Shown here: positions 20,014 through 28,373 of the stretch, piece after piece
How positions within the stretch are numbered: position 1 is the first letter of the stretch
Layout: every line of letters begins with the position of its first letter
The notes under the pieces: model-generated
Databases searched by the model: none
Seen by the model: the letters and a program-made list of their open reading frames with translations, nothing else
Told to the model about the DNA's origin: nothing
Position numbers and translations under genes: made by a program
Origin: Patulibacter brassicae
GTDB lineage: Bacteria > Actinomycetota > Thermoleophilia > Solirubrobacterales > Solirubrobacteraceae
DNA length: 64,000 nt
Reading direction: 5' to 3'
Assembly: GCF_033949425.1 (NCBI RefSeq)
Contig: NZ_JAXAVX010000010.1
Span: forward strand, 67,288-131,287

Positions 20014-20125
20014 GATGAGTCGCCGCGCGGGGCCGGCGGGTCCCCGCGCGATCCGGACGGGCGTCCGGGTGCGTCGCGCCCGCGCCCGCCGACCGCTGCG
20101 CGCGCGGCTCGGCGCGTCTTCCCCT

Positions 20126-21103
20126 TCAGCGCAGCGGCGTCGGCTCGACGCGCAGCTCGGCGGCGGCCACGACGACCCGCACGCCGTCGCCGAGGTCGAG
20201 CGCGGCCGGGTCGCGCGAACCTGCGGCGAGGGCCAGGACGTCCTCGAGCCGCCGCTCGACCCGCGGAGCGGGCCGACCGAGCGCGTCCTCGGCGAGCCGT
20301 CGCAGCGCCCGGCGGGCGATCGCCGGCGGAGCGGCCCGCAGCGCCGCGGCGTCGAGCGTCGGCGGGTCGCCGGCGCGCACGAGCGACGCGCCGGCCGCCG
20401 TCAGCGCGGCCTCGTCCTCGCGCGCGCGCTCGGCGGTGCGCACGAGCGTGCCGATCGCGCGCTCGTCGATCGCGGCCGCGGCCCGCAGGAGGGCGCGCAC
20501 CCGCCCCCGGGGTCCGACCGGGTTGGCCGGGTCCTCGCGCCAGTCGAGCCCGCGCGCGGTGCACCAGGCGGCGGTCGCGCGCCGCGCGACGCCGGCCGCG
20601 AGCAGCGGTCGCACGATCCCGCGTCCGGGGTCCCGGTCCGCCATCCCGCCGAGCGCGCGGAGGCCGGGCGAGGAGAGGGCGCGCAGGACGACCGTCTCGG
20701 CCTGGTCGTCGATCGTGTGCGCGAGGGCGACCGGCGCCGGTCCGCCCGGCCCGCCCCAGGACCGCGCCGCGCGCGCGAGCGCGTCCGCGCGGCCGGCGCG
20801 CGCCCACGCGCCCGTCGACCCGGCGCGCGGTGGCGTCCCGAGGCGCAGCTGCCGGCACGCCACGCCGAGTCGGCGCGCGATCCCGGCGACGTGGCGGGCG
20901 TCGCGGTCCGCGTCCGCACCGCGCAGGCCGTGGTGGACGTGGACCGCGAGGACCGCGTCCGGCCCGGCGATCCGGACGGCGAGGTCGAGCAGGCAGACCG
21001 AGTCGCGGCCCCCCGAGCAGCCGACGACCACCGGCGCGCCGGCGGCGAGCGTCCCGGTCGCGGCGACCCGGCCCGCGAGGTCGCCGGCCGGAGCGGCGCT
21101 CAT
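20126..21103 (-). CDS. tilS: tRNA(Ile)-lysidine synthase
   Basis: Modifies C34 of tRNA-Ile(CAU) to lysidine so that it reads AUA. 325 residues; this is the short form with the N-terminal N-type ATP pyrophosphatase (P-loop SGGRDS around 30-35, HVHHGLRG, HTIDDQAETV) and little of the extra C-terminal domains of the E. coli enzyme. ATG overlaps the stop of the upstream cyclase gene (21100-21103), so the two are coupled. Confidence 0.93.
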   Translation of the reverse strand: MSAAPAGDLAGRVAATGTLAAGAPVVVGCSGGRDSVCLLDLAVRIAGPDAVLAVHVHHGLRGADADRDARHVAGIARRLGVACRQLRLGTPPRAGSTGAWARAGRADALARAARSWGGPGGPAPVALAHTIDDQAETVVLRALSSPGLRALGGMADRDPGRGIVRPLLAAGVARRATAAWCTARGLDWREDPANPVGPRGRVRALLRAAAAIDERAIGTLVRTAERAREDEAALTAAGASLVRAGDPPTLDAAALRAAPPAIARRALRRLAEDALGRPAPRVERRLEDVLALAAGSRDPAALDLGDGVRVVVAAAELRVEPTPLR

Positions 21104-22455
21104 CGCCCGCCGGCGACGTCGGCGAGGTAGAGGGCCGTGGGCTCGCGGAACCCCTTCAACCGGACCGCGCCGATCGGATCGAACCGCAGGTGCGCGCCGG
21201 CCGCGGCGACGACGGGCTCGGTGACGACCACCTCGCCCCCGCCCGCACGGGCCACGACGCGGGCCGCGAGGTTCACCTCCCGTCCGAAGTAGTCGCCGTC
21301 GCGGAAGAGGACCTCGCCGTGGTGCACGCCGATGCGCGGCCGCGGCTCGTCCGGGTGCAGGGCCTGGAAGCCGACCGCCCAGTCGACGAGCGCCGCGAGG
21401 TCGTCCGCGATCACCATCACCTCGTCGCCGATCGTCTTGAGGATCCGCGCGTCGTCGGGGAGCGAGAGCTCGACGGCGTCGACGAACCGCTCGACGACCT
21501 CGACCGCCTCCTCGTCGCCCTGCTCGTCGGTCAGCCGGGTGTACCCGGCGAGGTCGGCGAAGGCGATCGCCACGCGCAGCCGCCCGAGCCCGAGCAGCGT
21601 CTCCTCGTCCAGCGCCTGCTCGACGAGGCTCACGGCGTCCTGCTCGATGAACCAGTCGAGCGAGCGCCGGTGCACGTGACGGATGATCGGGTCCGCCAGC
21701 GGCCGGACCTCGCGGGCGAGGTCCGCCAGCTCCGCGGCGGCCGCGAGCGGCTCGCCGCCGTCCCGCACGGCGGGGTCGCGGACGTAGAGCCGGAACATCC
21801 GCACCTCCGCGTCGGCCACCCGCCCGAGCGCCTGCCCGTACACGCGGGCGAGCTGCAGGAGCGCCACGAGCGGGTACCCGGCGTCGAGCGCGCGCGCCAC
21901 GTGGCGGAAGAGCTCGACGTCGGTCGGCGTCATCCGCTCGATCGCGTCCTCGGAGAAGCCGAACGCCTCGGCGATCCGCCGCACGAGCGCGACCTGCAGC
22001 CCGGTCTCGCGCGCCACGTCGGCGATCGAGACGTGCTCGGTCGTGCCGGTCACGACCTCGCCGAGGTAGTCCAGCGCCAGCGAGCTGCGCGTGGTGACCT
22101 CGGCGATCTCGGCGAGCGAGCGGCCGCGGAGCCGCAGCCGCTGGACGATCCGGGCGCGGTGGAGCGACCGCGTCGACCAGGACCCGTCCTCCTCCACCGG
22201 GACGAGCCCCTCGCGGGCCCAGCGACGCAGCGTGCTCGTCGAGACGCCCACGAGCGCGGCGATCCGCTCGACCGGGACGGGCGTCGGGGCGGCGACGCCG
22301 GCCGTCTGGCGGCGAGACCCGGCGGGGTCCCGCCGCCGGCGGGCATCGCGGCCCGCACCGTCGGCCGTCGACGCTCGTCCCCGGCGGGGGCGGCGCCTCG
22401 CGGATGGCGCACCATCCACGCGCTGGCCTGAGGTCGGTTCCGGTGCCTCAGTCAT
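21100..22455 (-). CDS. MerR-type HTH / adenylate-guanylate cyclase fusion
   Basis: 451 residues from the first ATG. Residues 1-54 are basic and disordered. A MerR-like DNA-binding helix-turn-helix follows (VERIAALVGVSTSTLRRWAREG, 62-83), then a helical region of about 170 residues, then a class III nucleotide cyclase domain (about 300-445). The cyclase has the metal site FADLAGYTRL, the second Asp in KTIGDEVM, GVHHGEVL and DYFGREVNLAARV. Residues are consistent with an active enzyme making cAMP, perhaps coupled to DNA binding. The true start may be later: a TTGACG/TATGAC pair (22451-22480) would place the -10 over this ATG. Confidence 0.85.
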   Translation of the reverse strand: MTEAPEPTSGQRVDGAPSARRRPRRGRASTADGAGRDARRRRDPAGSRRQTAGVAAPTPVPVERIAALVGVSTSTLRRWAREGLVPVEEDGSWSTRSLHRARIVQRLRLRGRSLAEIAEVTTRSSLALDYLGEVVTGTTEHVSIADVARETGLQVALVRRIAEAFGFSEDAIERMTPTDVELFRHVARALDAGYPLVALLQLARVYGQALGRVADAEVRMFRLYVRDPAVRDGGEPLAAAAELADLAREVRPLADPIIRHVHRRSLDWFIEQDAVSLVEQALDEETLLGLGRLRVAIAFADLAGYTRLTDEQGDEEAVEVVERFVDAVELSLPDDARILKTIGDEVMVIADDLAALVDWAVGFQALHPDEPRPRIGVHHGEVLFRDGDYFGREVNLAARVVARAGGGEVVVTEPVVAAAGAHLRFDPIGAVRLKGFREPTALYLADVAGGR

Positions 22456-22480
22456 ACACCGCCCCCTGACACCCCGTCAA
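22451..22480 (-). promoter_or_regulatory. Possible promoter overlapping the cyclase start
   Basis: TTGACG (22475-22480) and TATGAC (22451-22456) with an 18-base spacer on the minus strand. The -10 overlaps the first ATG, so if real the protein begins at a downstream GTG such as codon 13. Confidence 0.35.
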
Positions 22481-22495
22481 GGCGAGCGCGCCCCG

Positions 22496-22879
22496 TCAGG
22501 CCGCGGGGTCGGAGGGGTCCCGTGGCGCGACGCGCTCGAGGCGCGCCTCCAGCGCGTCGACGCGCGCCGCGAGCCGCCGGACGTCCTCGGCGGACGCCGG
22601 CCGGGCCTCGTCGAGCGAGCGCCCGAGCCGTCCGAGGGCCTGCTGGAGCTCATCGGCGAGCTGCCCGGCACCGACCGTGCCCGCGCTCGAGAGGTCGCCG
22701 ACGGTGTCGCGCATCCGCCCCACGACCTGGCCGAGCTCGTCGGCGAGCGTCTCCGCGCGCGTGCGCGTGGAGGTCGCGGTGGCGACGAGCGCCTGGTCGA
22801 CCGCCCGGCGGACGGCCTCGACGCGGGCGCGCCGCGGATCGACGGCGTCCTCGGGGGTGGGCGGCGGGTCGGGCTCCAC
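22496..22879 (-). CDS. Coiled-coil protein, phasin-like
   Basis: 127 residues, unrecognised family. Amphipathic helical protein: residues 20-65 (ARVEAVRRAVDQALVATATS) and a C-terminal coiled coil after SAEDVRRLAARVDALEARLE. The C-terminal arrangement (PxSAxDvxRLxxRvxxlexRLe) matches the protein at 23665-24051, so the two are likely paralogues. Proteins of this type are often labelled poly(hydroxyalkanoate) granule-associated or phasin-like. The function is not established. Confidence 0.6.
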   Translation of the reverse strand: MEPDPPPTPEDAVDPRRARVEAVRRAVDQALVATATSTRTRAETLADELGQVVGRMRDTVGDLSSAGTVGAGQLADELQQALGRLGRSLDEARPASAEDVRRLAARVDALEARLERVAPRDPSDPAA

Positions 22880-22951
22880 GGCCCGGAGTCTAGAGGGGCT
22901 CCCGGCGCGCGACCGGCGGCGCCGGCGGGCCGCGGGCCCCGGCGCGGCGCT

Positions 22952-22957
22952 TATCCT
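22952..22957 (+). promoter_or_regulatory. -10 element of phosphorylase-like gene
   Basis: TATCCT eight bases before the GTG at 22966. Confidence 0.5.
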
Positions 22958-22965
22958 CGCCGCCC

Positions 22966-23643
22966 GTGCGGCCGCTCCCTCCGATGCTCCACCTCGTCAA
23001 CCCCGTCGCCGAGCGGGCGATCGTCCTCGGGGACCCCGGCCGGGCGCTCGAGCTGGCGCAGTCGCTGCTCGAGCGGCCGCTCATGAGCAACCACCAGCGC
23101 GGGCTGTGGGGCTACACCGGGCGAGCCGCCGACGGCGAGCCGCTCACGATCCAGTCCACCGGCACCGGCGGCCCGAGCGCCGTGGCCGTGCTCACCGAGC
23201 TCGCCGCGGCCGGGGTCCGGCGCGTCGTGCGCGCCGGCTCGGCGATCGCGGTGGAGCCCGATCGCCCGAACCTCCCCCACGTCGTCTCCGCGGCGGTCGC
23301 GGCCGACGGCGCGAGCGCCGCGCTCGGCCTCGGCCCGACCGCGGCGCCCGAGGCGGGGCTCGCCGAGCGGCTGGACGTGGCGTGCGACGGGCGCTCGGTC
23401 GCCGTCCTGAGCGTCGACCTGCTGCCGCAGGACGGCGGGCCGGTGCCGTCGCTGGACGGCATGGACGCGCTCGACCGGCAGACGGCGCCCCTGCTCGGCG
23501 CCGCCGCACGGCTCGGCGTGCCCGCGGCGGCGGTGCTGGCGTTCCCGCGGGGCGACGAGGACGAGGCCGCGCGCGCCGCGTGGTGGCGGGCGCTCGGCGC
23601 GGCCGCCGCGGCGGCGCTCGTCGACGCGACGGCGGCCGGCTGA
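22966..23643 (+). CDS. Nucleoside phosphorylase (PNP/UDP family) protein
   Basis: 225 residues, PNP/uridine-phosphorylase superfamily. The N-terminus has VLGDPGRALELA (the GDPGR phosphate loop) and NHQRGLWGYTG. The core has STGTGGPSAVAVLTELAAAGVRRVVRAGSA, with the phosphate/nucleoside contact region of uridine phosphorylases. GTG start fits the TATCCT element; an ATG six codons later is the alternative. The C-terminal part is alanine-rich and shorter than in E. coli Udp (about 250), and the usual MExE ribose-binding motif is not evident. Substrate unknown. Confidence 0.75.
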   Translation: MRPLPPMLHLVNPVAERAIVLGDPGRALELAQSLLERPLMSNHQRGLWGYTGRAADGEPLTIQSTGTGGPSAVAVLTELAAAGVRRVVRAGSAIAVEPDRPNLPHVVSAAVAADGASAALGLGPTAAPEAGLAERLDVACDGRSVAVLSVDLLPQDGGPVPSLDGMDALDRQTAPLLGAAARLGVPAAAVLAFPRGDEDEAARAAWWRALGAAAAAALVDATAAG

Positions 23644-23664
23644 GGGTCGGCGTCGCGCGGCGGC

Positions 23665-24051
23665 TCAGTCCGCCTTGCGCGCGTCGCCCAGGGCCTGCTC
23701 GATCCGGTCGAGCTGCGCGGCGATCGCGTCGAGCCGCTCCTGGTCCGCGCGCCCGCCGAGGCCGGCGAGGCGGTCGTCGAGCCGGTCCACGGCGTCCTCG
23801 ATCGCCTCGAGCCGCTGCGAGACGTTGCGCACCCGGCGGGTCAGCCGCTCGATGTCGGCGGCCGAGGGCACGTTCAGCGCGCCGAAGGCGGCCTCCTGCG
23901 CCTGGGTGGCGCGCTCGCGCACGTCCATCGCGCGCTGGACCGCGCCGGTCACCAGCGGACTGCCCAGCACCTCCTGCGCGAGCTTCCCGATCGTCTCCTC
24001 GCCGGCGCCCTTCACGCGCCCGCGCAGGTCCTTGCTCGGCTCTCCGGTCAT
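23665..24051 (-). CDS. Coiled-coil protein, phasin-like (paralogue)
   Basis: 128 residues. An N-terminal region (KGAGEETIGKLAQEVLGSP) is followed by a helical middle, then a coiled coil beginning PSAADIERLTRRVRNVSQRLE and continuing to the end with heptads (IEDAVDRLDDRL, LDAIAAQLDRIEQAL). Related to the protein at 22496-22879. ATG has a good Shine-Dalgarno GGAAGG six bases upstream. Divergent from the cell-wall hydrolase gene. Function unknown. Confidence 0.65.
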   Translation of the reverse strand: MTGEPSKDLRGRVKGAGEETIGKLAQEVLGSPLVTGAVQRAMDVRERATQAQEAAFGALNVPSAADIERLTRRVRNVSQRLEAIEDAVDRLDDRLAGLGGRADQERLDAIAAQLDRIEQALGDARKAD

Positions 24052-24102
24052 GCTCAGCCTTCCGTCGCTCGTCGGGGCCGGCGAGGGACCGCCGGTCGGC
24101 GC

Positions 24103-24108
24103 AGCCTA
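24103..24108 (-). promoter_or_regulatory. Possible -10 of the phasin-like gene
   Basis: TAGGCT on the minus strand about 50 bases before the ATG at 24051. Confidence 0.35.
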
Positions 24109-24262
24109 CGCCGTGGCGGCTCGCCGCACGCCGCGACGACCCCACGCGCGCGTGGAACGGCCCGGCGAGGCGCCTCGAACCGCCGGGGAGCCGTGGTAGG
24201 GTGGCGCGGCCGGCGTCCAGGGTGGGCTCTCGACGCCGTTCTCCAGGAGACTCTGAGGATCT

Positions 24263-26698
24263 ATGTCGCTGTCGACGCGCAAGCTGCTGGCCGGCCTCAC
24301 CGCTGCGGGTGCCGTGGCCGCCGGGTTCGGCGCCACGGTCCACCAGGCCGGGGCGGAGGCCCGCACGCTCGACGTCACCCTCGCCGGTGGGCGCGTCGTC
24401 CAGGTGACGGTCGACGTGCCGCCCGGCACGCCGGTCGACCAGATCCCGCTGCCCGACCTGGGCGCGCCGGTGATCCGGGTCGCCGACGCGGGCACCGCCG
24501 CGCCGGCCACGCCCGCCGAGTCGACGACCGGGGCCGCGGCCCCGACGGCGACCGACCAGGCCGCGCCGGCCGGTCGCGCGATCGCCGGCATCAGCGACGA
24601 CAGCGGCGGCGACGGGCGGGACGCCGCCGAGCGAGCGGCGAAGGCCGACGCGGAGCGGGCGCAGGCCGCCGCCGAGCGGGCCGACGGTCGCAAGGTCACC
24701 CGTCGCTCGCAGCGCGACGCCGCCCAGCGCGCCGCCGCCGGCGAGGTCAACGAGCCCGATCCGCTCGACCCCGGGACCGTGGAGTCGATCCCCGGTCCCG
24801 CGCCGGTCGGCGTGCCGAACTTCTTCATCGATCGGTTCCGGATCCCGCCGTTCCTGCTGCCGATCTACCAGGCCGCGGGCATCCAGTACGGCGTGCGGTG
24901 GGAGATCCTCGCGGCGATCAACGAGATCGAGACCGACTACGGCCGCAACCTCAACGTCTCCAGCGCGGGCGCGCTGGGCTGGATGCAGTTCATGCCGGCC
25001 ACGTGGAAGGCCTACGGCGTCGACGCCAACGGGGACGGGGAGAAGGATCCGTACAACCCGGTCGACGCGATCTTCGCCGCGGCGCGGTACCTGCGGGCTG
25101 CGGGGGCGGAGAAGGACCTGCGCAAGGCGATCTTCGCCTACAACCACGCCGACTGGTACGTGGACTCGGTGCTGCTGCGCGCCCGGCTCGTCGGTGGGTT
25201 GCCGCCGGATCTCGTCGGCTCGTTGACGGGGTTGACGCAGGGCGTGTTCCCCGTCGCGGCGAAGGCGCGCTACGCGGGTGCGGACGCTGACGCGGTCGCG
25301 AAGCTCAAGAAGGTCAAGCGGACGAAGAACGCCGCGAGGACCGTCGACGCCGAGAAGGGCCGCGACTCGCTGGAGATCTTCTCCCGCAACGGGGCCGCCG
25401 CGATCGCCGTCCAGGACGGCGAGGTCGTGAAGGTCGGCGAGAACGCCCGGCTCGGGCGCTTCGTCCAGCTGCGCGACGCCTTCGGCAACACCTACACGTA
25501 CGGCAACCTCAAGAAGGTCGCGACGTACTACCCGGTCCCGAAGCCGGCCGCCGTGGCGCGGTCCGAGCGCGAGGCGGCGGCCGCGAAGGACGAGCCCGGG
25601 AAGGATCCGGCGCCGACGAGCGCCGCGTCCGCCGGTACGCAGCGGTCCGCCGACGCCCCCGCGGCTCCCGCGCCGGAGGCCGCGACCGACGGCAAGCAGC
25701 GCGTCTTCGCCAACCCGGGTCGCCCGGGCGCCCAGGAGCACGGCGGCGCCGAGCAGCTCGCCAACGCGCAGCTGGCCGACGGCGGGTACTCCTCCTACCT
25801 CTCCGCGCTCCACGGCCTGTCGGCCAAGGACGTGACGCTGAAGCGCCTGAAGAAGGGCTCCCGCGTCCTCGCCGGCACGGTCCTCGGCCGCCTCGGCAAC
25901 ACCCCGCAGAACACGAACGACCAGGGCGAGGCGACGACGTCGCCGTTCCTGCGGTTCGAGGTCCGTCCGGTCGGGAAGGGCGCGCCGCGGATCGATCCCA
26001 AGCCGGTCCTCGACGGCTGGAAGCTGCTGGAGTCCACCGCGGTCTACCGCGCGAAGGGGTCCAACGCGTTCTTCGGCGAGAACGCGTCCGCCGGCCAGGT
26101 GCTGCTGATGAGCAAGGAGCAGCTCGTGCAGCGCGTCCTGGCCAACAAGGACCTCGACATCTACGGCGCGGGCCGCCAGGACATCGAGCGCGGCGCGATC
26201 GACCGGCGCGTCCTCGCGCTGCTGGAGTACCTCACCGCCAACGGCCTGCGACTGCAGATCACCTCGCTGAAGTCCGGGCACTCGATCCTGTCGAAGTCCG
26301 GCAACGTCTCCGAGCACTCCACCGGCACCGCGGTCGACATCGCCGCGGTGAACGGGATCCGGATCGAGCGAAAGACCCAGGGTGCGGGGTCGATCACCGA
26401 TCAGACCAACCGGTTGATCCTGCAGTTGCAGGGCGCGATGAAGCCGCACCAGATCATCTCGCTGATGACCTACCCCGGGACCGACAACACGTTGTCGCTG
26501 CCCGATCACGACGATCACATCCACGTCGGGTACCGGCCGCAGATCACCGGCAGCACCAAGCTCGGCAAGCAGGTCGAGCAGGTGCTGAAGCCGGGTCAGT
26601 GGATCAAGCTCATCGATCGGATCAGCGAGATCGACAACCCGACGGTGCTCACGTCGCCGTCGAAGTACGCCATCAAGACGCCGAAGTCCGGCGACTGA
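24263..26698 (+). CDS. Secreted multi-domain cell-wall hydrolase: lytic transglycosylase, degenerate M23, M15 peptidase
   Basis: 811 residues. Signal peptide 1-33 (ends AGA-EA). Residues 190-310 form an MltB-type lytic transglycosylase domain: catalytic Glu is E223 in INEIETDYGRN, then ALGWMQFMPATWKAYGVDANGDG. Residues 374-420 and 520-590 look like the two halves of an M23/LytM domain (AIAVQDGEVVKVG, then RVLAGTVLGRLGNT and FEVRP) split by about 100 inserted residues, with zinc ligands replaced (YGNL at 413-416, PFLRF at 561-565). Residues 640-780 are M15/VanY-like with intact ligands H685, D692 and H752/H754 (SEHSTGTAVDI, HDDHIHVGY). Likely trims peptidoglycan outside the cell. Start has GAGG five bases upstream. 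Confidence 0.9.
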   Translation: MSLSTRKLLAGLTAAGAVAAGFGATVHQAGAEARTLDVTLAGGRVVQVTVDVPPGTPVDQIPLPDLGAPVIRVADAGTAAPATPAESTTGAAAPTATDQAAPAGRAIAGISDDSGGDGRDAAERAAKADAERAQAAAERADGRKVTRRSQRDAAQRAAAGEVNEPDPLDPGTVESIPGPAPVGVPNFFIDRFRIPPFLLPIYQAAGIQYGVRWEILAAINEIETDYGRNLNVSSAGALGWMQFMPATWKAYGVDANGDGEKDPYNPVDAIFAAARYLRAAGAEKDLRKAIFAYNHADWYVDSVLLRARLVGGLPPDLVGSLTGLTQGVFPVAAKARYAGADADAVAKLKKVKRTKNAARTVDAEKGRDSLEIFSRNGAAAIAVQDGEVVKVGENARLGRFVQLRDAFGNTYTYGNLKKVATYYPVPKPAAVARSEREAAAAKDEPGKDPAPTSAASAGTQRSADAPAAPAPEAATDGKQRVFANPGRPGAQEHGGAEQLANAQLADGGYSSYLSALHGLSAKDVTLKRLKKGSRVLAGTVLGRLGNTPQNTNDQGEATTSPFLRFEVRPVGKGAPRIDPKPVLDGWKLLESTAVYRAKGSNAFFGENASAGQVLLMSKEQLVQRVLANKDLDIYGAGRQDIERGAIDRRVLALLEYLTANGLRLQITSLKSGHSILSKSGNVSEHSTGTAVDIAAVNGIRIERKTQGAGSITDQTNRLILQLQGAMKPHQIISLMTYPGTDNTLSLPDHDDHIHVGYRPQITGSTKLGKQVEQVLKPGQWIKLIDRISEIDNPTVLTSPSKYAIKTPKSGD

Positions 26699-26715
26699 CG
26701 CCGCCGGTTCCGCCG

Positions 26716-27576
26716 GTGGCCGACGCCCGCTTCCGGATCGTCCGGCTCGAGGCCCCGGGACGCGTCGACGTCCCGGACGGCCGCTGGATGCTGCGCGGAC
26801 ACGCGAACCGTCCCGAGGCGGTCGTCGTCGTCGAGCACGTCGAGCGCCCGCGCTCGAGGTTCCGCCGCCGGCGCGGCGAGTCGGACGAGGCACCCGCGAT
26901 CGACGCCGTCCGCCTGACGGTCATCGACGCGGATCCGCTCGACGTCGAGGACCCCGACCGCTGGCTGCACCGTGCCGACCCGCGGCCGCAGCTGGCCACC
27001 GCGCTGGAGCGCGTCGGGCGCCTGCTGCACCTGCACGCCGCCGCCGCCGAGGAGACCGATCCGCGCTCGGTCCGCGCACAGGACCTGAGCGCCGCCCTGC
27101 TGGGCTACGGCACCGGGGAGCAGGCCGCCGACGGGCAGCTCTCGCAGGCGCGTCCGATCACCGTCGCGAGCGCGGCCCCGCAGCGGGTGCGGCGCAGCGG
27201 CAGCGGCATGGGGCCCGACGAGCGGCTCGCGGACCTCCTCGCGGGCCGGGACGCCGTCCTGGCGGCGGAGCTCCTGACGCTCCGGGCGCGCGAGGACCTG
27301 CTGCGCGGTCGCACCCGCGAGGCCGCGCTCCAGCTGCGCGTCGCCGTCGAGGCGGCGATCGCCGAGCTGGAGCCATGGCGCGCGGCGCCCGAGCTCGGTC
27401 CGGCGATCGACCGCCTGCGCGACCAGCGCCGGGCGGTCGCCGACCTCGCGGCGGCCGCGGTCCGCGGCGGCCTCGACGAGGACCAGCTCGAGCTCGTGCG
27501 CAACCTCGTGCGCGAGACCACGACGGCCCTGCGCCGGCGCAACGACGGCCGGCGCGTCGGCGAGCGCTTCGCCTGA
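26716..27576 (+). CDS. Conserved hypothetical protein
   Basis: 286 residues from GTG. No recognised domain. The N-terminal half (RFRIVRLEAPGRVDVPDGRW, then VVVEHVERPRSRFRRRRGE) looks like a beta-rich segment. The C-terminal 130 residues are helical with repeated RxxRxAxxxLRxAVEAAIAELE patterns. No signal peptide or membrane segment. It begins 17 bases after the hydrolase gene, so the two are probably co-transcribed. No Shine-Dalgarno is seen. Confidence 0.65.
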   Translation: MADARFRIVRLEAPGRVDVPDGRWMLRGHANRPEAVVVVEHVERPRSRFRRRRGESDEAPAIDAVRLTVIDADPLDVEDPDRWLHRADPRPQLATALERVGRLLHLHAAAAEETDPRSVRAQDLSAALLGYGTGEQAADGQLSQARPITVASAAPQRVRRSGSGMGPDERLADLLAGRDAVLAAELLTLRAREDLLRGRTREAALQLRVAVEAAIAELEPWRAAPELGPAIDRLRDQRRAVADLAAAAVRGGLDEDQLELVRNLVRETTTALRRRNDGRRVGERFA

Positions 27577-27577
27577 G

Positions 27578-28363
27578 CTACGAGGCCTCGAGGGCGTCGA
27601 GCGCCGCGAGGAGGCCCTGCAGCTCGGCGACGACGTCGCCGTCCAGCCGTGCCGCGGCCAGCTCGTCGTAGGGCGTCTCGCTCGTGGTGACGATCGCCAC
27701 GCGGCCGCGATGGCGCAGCGTCGTCCGCGGCAGCTCGGCCACGGGATAGACGACGAGCGAGCTGCCGATGCAGAGCAGGACGTCCGCCCCGGCGGCCAGC
27801 TGCTCGGCCCGCTCGAGCGCCGCGACGGGCAGCATGTCGCCGAAGAGGACGACGTCGGGCTTCAGCACGCCGCCGCACTCCGCGCAGCGCGGCACGCCAT
27901 CGGGGGCGGCCTCGATCCGCCGCAGCGTCTCCTCGAGGCTCGCCCGGGCGCCGCACGCCGGGCAGTGCGTGCCGGCGATCGAGCCGTGGAGCTCCACGAC
28001 GTCCCGCGAGCCCGCCTTCTCGTGGAGCAGGTCGATGTTCTGGGTCAGCACGGCGTCGAGCCGGCCGCGCCGCTCGAGCTCCGCGAGCGTCCGGTGCGCG
28101 TCGTTGGGCCGCACGTCGCCGAGGACGGCGAAGCGGTGCCCGTAGAACGCCCAGAACCGCTGGGGGTCGCGCCGCCAGACGTCGACGTGCGCGACCTCCA
28201 TCGGATCGACGTTCGCCCAGATCCCGGTCTGCGGGGTCCGGAAGTCCGGGATCCCGGACGGGACCGAGATCCCCGCCCCCGTGAGCGCGACGACCGAGCC
28301 CGCCTCGTGGACGAGGCGGGCCAGCCGCTCGTGCCGCTCGTCGTAGGAGGCGGGACCCGTCAT
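27578..28363 (-). CDS. cobB: NAD-dependent protein deacylase, Sir2 family
   Basis: Removes acetyl or other acyl groups from lysines using NAD. 261 residues. NAD-binding GAGIS (29-33) and PDFR, TQNID (107-111), catalytic H126 in VELHGS and the zinc cysteines C134, C137, C160, C163 are all present. Convergent with the hypothetical gene before it, the two stop codons being adjacent (27576/27578). Ten bases separate its start from the stop of the downstream-facing beta-oxidation gene, which is on the same strand and transcribed first. Confidence 0.93.
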   Translation of the reverse strand: MTGPASYDERHERLARLVHEAGSVVALTGAGISVPSGIPDFRTPQTGIWANVDPMEVAHVDVWRRDPQRFWAFYGHRFAVLGDVRPNDAHRTLAELERRGRLDAVLTQNIDLLHEKAGSRDVVELHGSIAGTHCPACGARASLEETLRRIEAAPDGVPRCAECGGVLKPDVVLFGDMLPVAALERAEQLAAGADVLLCIGSSLVVYPVAELPRTTLRHRGRVAIVTTSETPYDELAAARLDGDVVAELQGLLAALDALEAS

Positions 28364-28373
28364 CCGCGTCGGG

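Noticed and set aside
23192..26893. 1233-codon open frame antisense to the cell-wall hydrolase
   Set aside because: The sense gene has clear catalytic motifs, signal peptide and ribosome binding site; the antisense has none.
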